DNA from: Aquariibacter sp964433315
GTDB lineage: Bacteria; Pseudomonadota; Gammaproteobacteria; Burkholderiales; Burkholderiaceae_C
Assembly: GCA_964433315.1 (NCBI GenBank)
Contig: CAYSQO010000002.1
Span: 1-64,000 of the forward strand
Length of the DNA stretch: 64,000 bases
Direction of reading: 5' to 3'
Part shown: one piece after another, positions 14,401 through 20,971 of the stretch
Position numbering within the stretch: the stretch's first letter is position 1
Layout of the letters: the number at the start of each line of letters is the position of its first letter
The notes under the pieces: model-generated
What the model was told of the DNA's origin: nothing
Seen by the model: only the letters and a program-made list of their open reading frames with translations
Database searches by the model: none
Translations under genes and position numbers: made by a program

Positions 14401-14997
14401 GGCGCGGGCGAGGTGCTGGGCGAGCACCAGAGCGGCAACATGATGGAAGTCGGCTTCCAGCTCTACAACGACATGCTGAGCCAGGCGGTGCGCGACCTCA
14501 AGGCCGGCCGCGAGCCCGACCTGCTCAACCCGGTCAACCTGGCCACCGAGGTCAACCTGCACGCCCCGGCCCTGCTGCCCGACGCCTACTGCGGCGACGT
14601 GCAGCTGCGGCTCTCGCTCTACAAGCGCCTGGCCTCGGCGGAGCGGCTGGAGCAGCTCGACCAGCTGCTCGAGGAGATCGTCGACCGCTTCGGCAAGCTG
14701 CCGCCGCAGGCCCAGACCCTGTTCGACGTGCACCGCCTGCGCGTGCAGGCCCGGCCCTACGGCGTGATGAAGATCGACGCCGGCCCGGCGGTGATGAACA
14801 TCCACTTCCGCCCCAACCCACCGATCGAGCCCCTGCGCATCATCGACCTCGTCCAGCGCCAGCGCCACGTGAAGCTGGCCGGCAACGAGAAGCTGCGCAT
14901 CGACCGGGCCCAGGCCGATCCCAAGGACCGCGCCCAAACCGTGCGCGAGGTGCTCAAGGCCCTGGGCCAGCCGACCGTGACATCCGGCACGGCCTGA
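11428..14997 (+). CDS. mfd: Transcription-repair coupling factor
   Basis: 1189 residues. Mfd binds RNA polymerase stalled at lesions, pushes it off and recruits UvrA. N-terminal UvrB-like module (about 1-420, with the WETLPYDSFSPHQD motif), an RNA-polymerase-interacting CarD-like domain (about 505-590, GDPVVHSQHGIGRYVGL), then SF2 translocase motors with Walker A GDVGFGKT (about 665) and DEEH (about 767), the QLHQLRGRVGRS motif VI, and a C-terminal TRCF domain. Slightly longer than E. coli Mfd (1148). The frame is open upstream to 11248, but the conserved fold starts at MQLPRLAPGQRP. Confidence 0.98.
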   Translation: MQLPRLAPGQRPTLPRPPGSADALLLARLARTRAGQLTAIVCADPADAQRLEAELGFFAPGLRVAVFPDWETLPYDSFSPHQDLISERLATLWRLLQGQRGAAPAEGPDAALDVVLLPATTALVRLAPPSFLAATTFQFRQKQKLDEVALKSQLTLAGYQHVSQVVSPGEYAVRGGLIDLFPMGSPVPYRIDLFDDEIDSIRTFDPDSQRSLYPVPEVRLLPGREFPMDEAARTAFRARWREQMEGDPSRARLYKDMSSGLAGPGIEFCLPLFFDETATVFDYFGTQATVVLHGAVDEALAAFWGEIRERHRFLQHDPERPLLPPEAVYMGAEDFFGRCRAHPCLSLRPPRAVAEGEAGDAAPTAPATTPWARPLPDLALDRGAVEPLRKLAAQILSRREKAGRLLLLAESEGRRESLLELLREHQLALPSVADLDSFLAGDEVAAIAVGPLAAGFHWIEPGEGAGDGPGPGRGPLNLQLVTETELFDAAPTQRRRRKQEQVSDVDALIKDLSELRPGDPVVHSQHGIGRYVGLVHIDLGEGATEFLHLQYAEKATLYVPVAQLHLISRYTGVSAEEAPLHKLGSGQWEKAKRKAAEQVRDTAAELLNLYARRAAREGYAFRFSPQDYEAFAASFGFEETPDQRAAIHAVIQDMISPKPMDRLVCGDVGFGKTEVALRAAFVAVTGGKQVALLAPTTLLAEQHYQNIADRFGQWPVKVAEMSRFRSAKEIKAAMAGLADGTIDIVVGTHKLLSQETKFKRLGLLIIDEEHRFGVRHKEAMKAMRAEVDVLTLTATPIPRTLGMALEGLRELSVIATAPQRRLAIKTFVRTEGSSVIREAVLRELKRGGQVYFLHNEVETIENRRQKLQELLPEARIAVAHGQMPERELERVMREFVQGRHNLLLCSTIIETGIDVPSANTIVMSRADKFGLAQLHQLRGRVGRSHHQAYAYLLVPDVEGLTKQAAQRLQAIQDMEELGSGFYLAMHDLEIRGAGEVLGEHQSGNMMEVGFQLYNDMLSQAVRDLKAGREPDLLNPVNLATEVNLHAPALLPDAYCGDVQLRLSLYKRLASAERLEQLDQLLEEIVDRFGKLPPQAQTLFDVHRLRVQARPYGVMKIDAGPAVMNIHFRPNPPIEPLRIIDLVQRQRHVKLAGNEKLRIDRAQADPKDRAQTVREVLKALGQPTVTSGTA

Positions 14998-15058
14998 GCC
15001 GGCGGCGGCCCGGGTCGCTTCAGTCGACCTTCAGGAAGGCGGCGGACGATCCGCCTCC

Positions 15059-15457
15059 ATGAATTCGCATGAACTGATGTTTCCGGCCGGCCTTCGGGTC
15101 CTGCGCCGGGCCCGTGGGCTGGCCCTGGCCAGCCTGACCCTCAGCCTGGCCGCCCTGGCCCCGATGGCGGCGCAGGCCGGCAGTTCGTCGAAGAAGACAC
15201 CGAAGTCGTCGGCCGTGGCGATTGATCCTCGCGCGATCGACAGCCCGGGCCGCCTGCTGGCCTCCAACTGCTTCCAGTGCCACGGCACCGGCGGCACCGG
15301 CGGCTTCGACAAGATCCGCGGCGGCGAGGCCGAGGAGATCCGCGAATACCGCAACCTGGCCCGCAAGCCGGCACGCCAGGACATCATGGCCGCCCACGCC
15401 CAGGGCTACACCGACGCGCAGATCGCGCTGATCCTCCAGAACCTGAAGGCGAAATGA
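15059..15457 (+). CDS. fccA: Monohaem c-type cytochrome subunit of flavocytochrome c sulfide dehydrogenase
   Basis: A 132-residue exported cytochrome: a Sec signal (hydrophobic LALASLTLSLAALAPMAAQA, cleavage about residue 41), a basic Ser/Lys linker, and one haem site CFQCH (about residue 73) with a Met downstream (DIMAAHAQG) as likely sixth ligand. The next gene, fccB, overlaps by 4 nt (ATGA), so the pair forms the flavocytochrome c complex. The cytochrome takes electrons from the flavin subunit and passes them to the respiratory or photosynthetic chain. SoxF/SoxE-type partners are related; without sox genes nearby FccA is the better name. Confidence 0.88.
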   Translation: MNSHELMFPAGLRVLRRARGLALASLTLSLAALAPMAAQAGSSSKKTPKSSAVAIDPRAIDSPGRLLASNCFQCHGTGGTGGFDKIRGGEAEEIREYRNLARKPARQDIMAAHAQGYTDAQIALILQNLKAK

Positions 15458-16824
15458 GCATGAGCACCCCCGAAAACTTCCCGGGCCTGGCGCCGTCCCT
15501 GCTCTCGCGCCGCACCCTGCTGCAGGCCCTGGCCGTCGGTGCGGGCATCAGCCTGCTGCCGCGCCCGGGCGGTGCCCGCGCCGCGGTGGCGCCGGCGGGT
15601 CGCGTGGTCGTCGTCGGTGGCGGCATGGCCGGCGCCACCGCCGCCAAGTACCTGCGCTACTGGGGTGGCAGCGGCGTGCAGGTGACCCTGGTCGATCCGA
15701 CCGCGAGCTACACCTCGCACATCATGAGCAATCTGGTGCTCAACGGCAGCCGCAAGCTCAGCTCGCTGAGCTACAGCCGCAACGGCCTGAAGAAGCAGCA
15801 CGGCGTCGTGATCCGCCAGGCCGCGGTCGAGGCCCTGGAACCCGTCCAGCGCGTGCTGCGCCTGTCCGACGGCAGCACCCTGGGCTACGACCGCCTGATC
15901 GTCGCCCCCGGCATCGACTTCGATCCCGCCTACGGCCTCACGGCCGAGGACTACACCCTGCGCACGCCGCACGCCTGGGCCGCCGGCCCGCAGACCGAGC
16001 TGCTGCGCCAGAAAGTGGCGGCGGTGCCCGCCGGTGGCGTCTTCGTGATGACCATCCCCAAGGCGCCCTACCGCTGCCCCCCCGGCCCGTACGAGCGCGC
16101 CTGCGTGGTGGCCGACTTCCTGAAGAAGCGGCGCAGCGGCAACGTGAAGGTGCTGGTGCTCGACGAGAACCTGGCCATCACCGCCGAGCGCGAGAACTTC
16201 ACCCACGCCTTCAACGTGATCCACGGCGGCATCGTCGACTACCAGCCGGGCGTGCAGAACCTGCAGATCAACGCCTACACCGGCCAGGTCAACTGGACCG
16301 ATGCCGTCGGCACGCCGCGCAGCGTGATGGCCCAGGCCGTCAACCCCATCCCGCCGCAGCGCGCCCGCGGCAGCCGCAGCGGCGAATGGCTGCAGCAGGC
16401 CGGCCTGATCAACAGCGCCGACCGCCGCTGGGCCGTGGTCGACCTGCTGAGCTACGAATCGACGGCGGTGGCCGGCGTGCACGTGATCGGCGACGCCGCG
16501 CAGACCGGCCTGCCCAAGGCCGGCCACGTGGCCAACCAGGAAGGCAAGACCTGCGCCGACGCGGTGCTGCGCCTGCTCTCGGGCGGCAGCCCCGACCCGG
16601 CGCCGGTGCTGAACTCGGCCTGCTACTCGCCGATCACGGCCGACACCGCCTCCTGGCTGACCGCGGTCTACCAGTACGACGCGGGCACCCGCACGATGAA
16701 GGTGGCGGCGAACAACGGCGTGACCGCCGGCGCCACCGCGACCGAGGCGGCCAACATCAGCAACAAGAACTTCAAGCGCATGGACACCTGGTTCAAGACG
16801 CTGATGTCCGACACCTTCAGCTGA
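15454..16824 (+). CDS. fccB: Flavocytochrome c sulfide dehydrogenase, flavin subunit
   Basis: A 456-residue Tat-exported flavoprotein. It has a twin-arginine signal (SRRTLLQALAVGAG, RR at 19-20), an FAD-binding GGGMAG motif (about 55-60), and the FCSD C-terminal domain. Cysteines near residue 208 (YRCPPGPYERAC) and 390 (NSACYSP) sit where the family has its redox-active pair. It oxidises periplasmic sulfide to sulfur or polysulfide and reduces FccA. The start overlaps the fccA stop, so translation is coupled. This points to thiotrophic ability or sulfide detoxification; sulfide:quinone reductase is the nearest alternative but has no Tat signal and no cytochrome partner. Confidence 0.93.
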   Translation: MSMSTPENFPGLAPSLLSRRTLLQALAVGAGISLLPRPGGARAAVAPAGRVVVVGGGMAGATAAKYLRYWGGSGVQVTLVDPTASYTSHIMSNLVLNGSRKLSSLSYSRNGLKKQHGVVIRQAAVEALEPVQRVLRLSDGSTLGYDRLIVAPGIDFDPAYGLTAEDYTLRTPHAWAAGPQTELLRQKVAAVPAGGVFVMTIPKAPYRCPPGPYERACVVADFLKKRRSGNVKVLVLDENLAITAERENFTHAFNVIHGGIVDYQPGVQNLQINAYTGQVNWTDAVGTPRSVMAQAVNPIPPQRARGSRSGEWLQQAGLINSADRRWAVVDLLSYESTAVAGVHVIGDAAQTGLPKAGHVANQEGKTCADAVLRLLSGGSPDPAPVLNSACYSPITADTASWLTAVYQYDAGTRTMKVAANNGVTAGATATEAANISNKNFKRMDTWFKTLMSDTFS

Positions 16825-16901
16825 GGCGCCGCCCGGCCCCGCGGCCGGGGCCGCGCACGCCTTCGCTACCATGCCGACCCGGCCCCGGCCGCGTCGGCAG
16901 C

Positions 16902-16940
16902 AGGCCGGCGGCCCCAGGGGCCGCCGGCCTTTTCTCATTT
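16902..16940 (+). terminator. Rho-independent terminator of fccAB
   Basis: Perfect 14-bp arms AGGCCGGCGGCCCC / GGGGCCGCCGGCCT followed by TTTCTCATTT. It ends only four bases before the serB ATG at 16944, so it must lie inside the serB leader if serB has a promoter upstream of 16902. Confidence 0.8.
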
Positions 16941-16943
16941 GCG

Positions 16944-17723
16944 ATGTCGACTTCCACCGCCTACCCCCTGCCCGCCGGGCTCGACGCCAGCCGTCTGCTG
17001 GCCCGCGGCCTGGCCCTGCCGCTGCGCCTCGAAGACTTCAAGCTCATCGCCTTCGACATGGACTCGACGCTGATCAGCATCGAGTGCGTGGACGAGATCG
17101 CCGACGCCGCCGGCCGCAAGGCCGAGGTGGCCGCCATCACTGAAGCCGCCATGCGCGGCGAGATCGCCGACTACAAGGCCAGCCTGCGCCAGCGCGTGGC
17201 CCTGCTGCGCGGCGTGCCGCTGAGCGCGCTGCGCCAGGTGGCCGAGGAGCGGCTGCGCCTCCACGACGGCGCGCTCGAGCTGGTGCGCGCCTGCCAGGCG
17301 GCCGGGCTGAAGACCCTGCTGGTCTCCGGCGGCTTCACCTACTTCAGCGACCGGGTGCGCGACGCCCTGGGCCTGGACGCCACCCGCAGCAATGTGCTGG
17401 AGCTGTCCACCGACCCGGCGCAGACCGGCCGCACCGACGCCGAACCGGCCCTGACCGGCCGCCTGGTCGACCAGGCCTGGGGCGACATCGTCGACGGCGA
17501 GGAAAAGCGCCGCACCGTGCTGGAGACCGTGGCCGCGCTCGGCGGCACGGGCGCACAGGCGATCGCCGTGGGCGATGGCGCCAACGACCTGCCGATGATG
17601 TCGGTGGCCGGCCTGTCGGTGGCCTACCGGGCCAAGCCGGCGGTGCGCGCCCAGGCCGACGTGGCGCTGGAGGTCGAGCGCCTGGACACCCTGCTGGCGC
17701 TGTTCGGCGCCGGCCCGCGCTGA
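16944..17723 (+). CDS. serB: Phosphoserine phosphatase
   Basis: A 259-residue HAD-superfamily enzyme that dephosphorylates phosphoserine, the last step of serine synthesis. The nucleophile motif DMDSTLISIECVDEIAD is near residue 40; then LVSGGFTYFSDR (motif 2), a Lys (EEKRRTVL, motif 3) and GDGANDLPMM (motif 4). It has the core only and no N-terminal ACT-like domain, so it is shorter than E. coli SerB (322). The start codon is just 3 nt beyond the U-tract of the strong fccAB terminator, leaving little room for a normal ribosome binding site. A slightly later start is not supported by any nearby ATG. Confidence 0.95.
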   Translation: MSTSTAYPLPAGLDASRLLARGLALPLRLEDFKLIAFDMDSTLISIECVDEIADAAGRKAEVAAITEAAMRGEIADYKASLRQRVALLRGVPLSALRQVAEERLRLHDGALELVRACQAAGLKTLLVSGGFTYFSDRVRDALGLDATRSNVLELSTDPAQTGRTDAEPALTGRLVDQAWGDIVDGEEKRRTVLETVAALGGTGAQAIAVGDGANDLPMMSVAGLSVAYRAKPAVRAQADVALEVERLDTLLALFGAGPR

Positions 17724-17740
17724 AGCGGGCGGAGGCTGCG

Positions 17741-18331
17741 ATGAGCGACACCCTGCCGCCCCGGCCGCTGGCCGTGCCCCTGGCCAAGGCCTACCGCCTG
17801 CTGAACCACGGCCCCACCGTGCTGCTGAGCGCCGCGCACGGCGGCCGCCGCAACACCATGGCCGCGGCCTGGAACATGCCGCTGGACTTCGACCCGCCCA
17901 AGGTGGCGGTGGTGATCGACAAGGCCGTGTTCACGCGCGGCCTGGTCGAGGCCTCGGGCCGCTTCGTGCTGAGCCTGCCCTGCGCGGCGCAGCGCAGCCT
18001 GGTCGACGCGGTCGGCGGCGCCAGCGGCCGCAGCCTGGACAAGGAAGCTGCCTTCGGCCTGCGCTACCTGGCCGGCGACTCGGCCCCGGCCGAGTCCGGC
18101 GGGCAGCCGCTGGTGGCGGGCTGCGTGGCCTGGCTGGCCTGCCGCCGCCTGCCGCAGCCGACGATCGAGCAGGCGCACGACCTCTTCCTCGCCGAGGTCG
18201 AGGCCGCCTGGGCCGATCCGCGGGTGTTCTCCAACGGCCGCTGGCACTTCGAGGGCCACGACGCCCTGCGCACCCTGCACCACGTGGCCGGCGGCGCCTA
18301 CTTCACCCCCGGCCCCCTGCTGCAGGGCTGA
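17741..18331 (+). CDS. Flavin reductase-like domain (FMN-binding split-barrel) protein
   Basis: A 196-residue protein of the DIM6/NTAB flavin-reductase-like family: it opens with PLAKAYRLLNHGPTVLLSAAHGGRRNTMAAAWNMP-type residues (a loop that binds FMN phosphate) and has FVLSLPCAAQ and a late DLFLAEVEAAW segment. Members reduce flavin with NAD(P)H or simply bind FMN; the substrate here is unknown. It follows serB by 17 bp and is probably co-transcribed. Immediately after its stop the 78-bp tandem repeat array begins, with no spacer. Confidence 0.8.
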   Translation: MSDTLPPRPLAVPLAKAYRLLNHGPTVLLSAAHGGRRNTMAAAWNMPLDFDPPKVAVVIDKAVFTRGLVEASGRFVLSLPCAAQRSLVDAVGGASGRSLDKEAAFGLRYLAGDSAPAESGGQPLVAGCVAWLACRRLPQPTIEQAHDLFLAEVEAAWADPRVFSNGRWHFEGHDALRTLHHVAGGAYFTPGPLLQG

Positions 18332-18668
18332 GCCCCGCGGCTCACGGGCGCCCTGCGGCGCCCGGGACGGGGCGAAGGGGCCGAGCTCCGCGAGGCCCTG
18401 GGCGCAGCAGCCCCGCGGCTCACGGGCGCCCTGCGGCGCCCGGGACGGGGCGAAGGGGCCGAGCTCCGCGAGGCCCTGGGCGCAGCAGCCCCGCGGCTCA
18501 CGGGCGCCCTGCGGCGCCCGGGACGGGGCGAAGGGGCCGAGCTCCGCGAGGCCCTGGGCGCAGCAGCCCCGCGGCTCACGGGCGCCCTGCGGCGCCCGGG
18601 ACGGGGCGAAGGGGTCGAGCTCTGCGAGACCCTGGGCGCAGCAGCCCCGCGGCTCACGGGCGCCCTGC
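18331..18668. repeat. Tandem array, 4.3 copies of a 78-bp GC-rich unit
   Basis: The unit starting AGCCCCGCGGCTCACGGG begins at 18331, 18409, 18487, 18565 and, incomplete, at 18643. The first three copies look identical; the fourth has at least three substitutions (GGGGTCGAGCTCTGCGAGACC). Each full unit holds a perfect hairpin GGGCGCC-CTGC-GGCGCCC. The partial fifth copy loses the right arm. The array fills the whole gap between two convergent genes. 78 is a multiple of three, so one minus-strand frame runs through it as a 26-residue Arg/Pro/Ala/Ser repeat, which I do not regard as coding. There are no unique spacers, so it is not CRISPR. Confidence 0.95.
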
Positions 18669-18679
18669 CCCGCGCCGGC

Positions 18680-19177
18680 TCAGACCAGCTTCGTCGCGCT
18701 GACGACGATGCCGTCCTCGTCGGCGTAGAGCCAGTCGCCCGGGCGCACCCAGACGCCCTGGATCTGCACGGCGATCTCGCGCTGGCCCTCGTTGCGCTTC
18801 TCGGTCGGCAGGGGCATCGAGCCCAGGGCGCGGATGCCGGTGGCGCAGACGGCCAGCTCGGCCACGTCGCGCACGCAGCCGTCCACCACCACGCCAGCCC
18901 AGCCGTTGCGGGCCGCGGCGGCGCCGAGGTTGCCGCCCACCAGCGCGCGGCGCAGCGACGCGCCACCGTCCACCACCAGCACGCGGCCCTCGCCCGGGCT
19001 GTCGACCGCCGCCTTCACCAGGGTGTTGTCCTCGAAGCACTTGACGGTGAACACCGGGCCGGCGAAGCGCTTGTGGGCGCCGAAGTCGCGGAAGACCGGG
19101 GGCAGCACGCGGAAGGCGCCGCTGCCGTCGTTCTTGTGGAGGTCGCAGAGGTCGCAGGTCGCAAAGTCGGTCGTCAT
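18680..19177 (-). CDS. RraA-like protein (RNase E inhibitor / HMG aldolase fold)
   Basis: 165 residues from the ATG at 19177. The RraA fold is marked by VVDGGASLRRALVGGNLGAAAARNGWAG and DGCVRDVAEL, which carry the Arg and Asp used for metal/substrate binding in the 4-hydroxy-4-methyl-2-oxoglutarate aldolase branch. The length matches RraA (~160). True RraA inhibits RNase E; the aldolase branch acts on pyruvate-derived acids. The sequence alone does not settle which. There are three cysteines in the first 12 residues (ATCDLCDL). It is transcribed toward the 78-bp repeats, which may end its transcript. Confidence 0.88.
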   Translation of the reverse strand: MTTDFATCDLCDLHKNDGSGAFRVLPPVFRDFGAHKRFAGPVFTVKCFEDNTLVKAAVDSPGEGRVLVVDGGASLRRALVGGNLGAAAARNGWAGVVVDGCVRDVAELAVCATGIRALGSMPLPTEKRNEGQREIAVQIQGVWVRPGDWLYADEDGIVVSATKLV

Positions 19178-19458
19178 GGAGGGCTCCTGGCCGCGGGGCG
19201 TGCGGCGGTGGGTTCACGGTTGGGAAAAGCCTAGCACGCCCCCTGCCGGGGGCCGGGCCGGCGCGCCCCGCACCGGCCTGGGACGCCCCGCGCGCACGCC
19301 CGGCGGTCGCAGAGCGGGCGGGCCGCTCGGCCCCGGTGCCCCGCTCGCCAGCGCAGGGCAGGCCGGCCCAGGGTCTGTGCGCGGGCGCCCCGCGGCGGCG
19401 CGGAACACTTGTTGCATTGAGCCCGGCACCTCAGCCACCGCTCCGACGAGGAGGATCC

Positions 19459-19887
19459 ATGCTCGATCGCACCACCACCACCCTCTTCTCGCACGTGAAG
19501 CCCGACGACACGCCCTGGCGTGGCGAGGGCGGTCTGCGCGACTTCTTCGCCTACCGCGACCTCGGCATCGCCGACGCCACCCACGGCAAGGTCATCGCCC
19601 ACCTGGTCAAGGCCAAGAACCCGCCGGAGGGCGGCACCGGCTGGCACCGCCACGAGGCCGAGTTCCAGATCGTCATCATGATCAAGGGCTGGGCCCGCTT
19701 CATGTACGAGGACAAGGAGACCCTGGTCTCGGCCGGCGACTGCGTGCACCAGCGCCCGGGCATCCGGCACTTCCTCTTCGACTACTCGCCGGACATGGAA
19801 TACCTGGAGATCGTGAGCCCGGCGGACTTCAAGACCATCGATGTCGAGCCCGCGGCCGAGGTGCCGCCGTCGACGCCCTGGAAGTGA
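19459..19887 (+). CDS. Single-domain cupin protein
   Basis: 142 residues from the ATG at 19459, behind a strong GAGGAGG. One cupin barrel (about residues 45-120) with motif 1 GWHRHEAEFQIVIMIKG (two His, one Glu for metal) and a degenerate motif 2 (GDCVHQRPGIRH, His retained). It is likely a small metal-binding enzyme or sensor. No catalytic partner is adjacent, so the role is unknown. It stands alone between the RraA-like gene (divergent) and a terminator. Confidence 0.78.
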   Translation: MLDRTTTTLFSHVKPDDTPWRGEGGLRDFFAYRDLGIADATHGKVIAHLVKAKNPPEGGTGWHRHEAEFQIVIMIKGWARFMYEDKETLVSAGDCVHQRPGIRHFLFDYSPDMEYLEIVSPADFKTIDVEPAAEVPPSTPWK

Positions 19888-19916
19888 GCGCGGCCCGAGT
19901 CCCCGGGCCGGCATGA

Positions 19917-19942
19917 ACAAGGCGCCCCGCGGGGCGCCTTGT
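19917..19942. terminator. Bidirectional terminator between cupin and GST genes
   Basis: Perfect 12-bp arms ACAAGGCGCCCC / GGGGCGCCTTGT with a 2-nt centre (effective loop larger), then CGTTT on the plus strand. It separates convergent genes. Confidence 0.7.
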
Positions 19943-19971
19943 CGTTTCGGCTGCCGCCGGTGCGGCGGTGC

Positions 19972-20628
19972 TCAGAACTCGGCTTCGAGCTCGTCGATGT
20001 CCTCGGGCTCGAGCTTGGCCGCGGCGATCCACTCCTGCATCTCGGGCATGGCCAGCACGCGCTGGCAGTACTCGATCAGGCGGCGGTCGGACAGGCGCAC
20101 GTCGTAGGTCTGCAGCCGGGTGACGACGGGCGCGTACATGGCGTCGGCCATGGTGCGGTGCTCGCCGAAGAGCCAGGGCCCGCCGTAGGCGTCGAAGCAC
20201 TCGGTCCAGATCTGGACGATGCGGTCGATGTCGGCCTGCGCGCGCGACCAGACCTTGAAGCCCGGGAAGCGCGCCTTGAGGTTCATCGGCAGGGCCGAGC
20301 GCAGGGCGCTGAAGCCGGAATGCATCTCGCCGCAGATCGCGCGGCAGTGGGCGCGGGCGGCGCGCGAGGTGGGCAGCAGGCCGGCCTCGGGGAAGAGCTC
20401 GTGCAGGTACTCGCCGATGGCCAGCGTGTCCCACACCCGCACCTCGGCGGGCCCGCTGCCGTGGTGCAGGCAGGGCACCAGCATGGACGGCGCGAGCAGC
20501 AGGATCTCGGCGCGCACATTGGCGTTGTCGGTCGACAGCATCTCCTCCTCGAAGGCCAGGCCCGCGAAGCGCGCCAGCAGCCAGCCGCGCAGGGACCAGG
20601 ACGAGTAGTTCTTGCTGCTCAGCGTCAT
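19972..20628 (-). CDS. Glutathione S-transferase family protein
   Basis: 218 residues from the ATG at 20628. The thioredoxin-like N-terminus opens LSSKNYSSWSLRGWLL, where the Ser pair in SSWS is the usual activating position of this subgroup, followed by the helical C-terminal domain (PWLFGEHRTMADAMYAPV). It probably conjugates or reduces electrophiles with glutathione. Start choice: the frame stays open to 20877, and an ATG at 20778 has AGGA upstream; it would add a 50-residue Pro/Ala/Arg-rich tail that the family does not have. I prefer the shorter form but cannot exclude the longer. Confidence 0.87.
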   Translation of the reverse strand: MTLSSKNYSSWSLRGWLLARFAGLAFEEEMLSTDNANVRAEILLLAPSMLVPCLHHGSGPAEVRVWDTLAIGEYLHELFPEAGLLPTSRAARAHCRAICGEMHSGFSALRSALPMNLKARFPGFKVWSRAQADIDRIVQIWTECFDAYGGPWLFGEHRTMADAMYAPVVTRLQTYDVRLSDRRLIEYCQRVLAMPEMQEWIAAAKLEPEDIDELEAEF

Positions 20629-20971
20629 GGAGGCCGCACCCAGCGCCGCGGCCGGCGCCGCGACGACGGCCGGCAGGGCCGGAGCCGCCGCGGGCGCACG
20701 CCGCCCGACCCGCTTGGGGCGGGGCGAGGGCGCGGCTTCGGGCAGCGGATCGGCGACGGGGCGGCGGCGGGTAACCATGGCGGCGGGTCCTGCGGTGTCG
20801 GGCAGAAGGGGGGAAGGTCGGCCGGCGCCCCGATCGGGGGCGGGCTGCCGGGCGTCCCGCAAGCGCTGTGCCACCACGCGGTGCAGGCCCCGCCGGGCGC
20901 GGTGGCCTGCAACTTGCCTGTTACCCCGCCGTCACCTTCGACCCCGTCCTGACCGATCCGGAGCCCAGCGC
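20629..20971. other. Divergent intergenic region, GST / phaZ
   Basis: 343 bp between two divergent genes. The proximal part may code for an N-terminal extension of the GST (see that entry). The rest should carry the phaZ promoter; I saw no clear -10/-35 pair. Confidence 0.35.

Noticed and set aside
11191..14937. A 1248-codon open frame antisense to mfd
   Set aside because: Composition of Gln/Leu/Val/His/Asp repeats typical of the complement of a GC-rich gene; Mfd motifs are all on the plus strand.
9054..15062. A 2002-codon open frame on the plus strand over the Smr, ispF, ispD and mfd region
   Set aside because: Low-complexity Arg/Pro/Ala composition and no domains; it overlaps four well-supported genes in other frames or on the other strand.
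18331..18668. CRISPR array
   Set aside because: The units are directly contiguous 78-bp copies with no unique spacers and no cas genes nearby.
18298..18966. A 222-codon minus-strand frame with four 26-residue repeats
   Set aside because: The repeat comes from a 78-bp DNA unit that happens to be a multiple of three. The frame overlaps the RraA-like gene out of frame, with no start signal.
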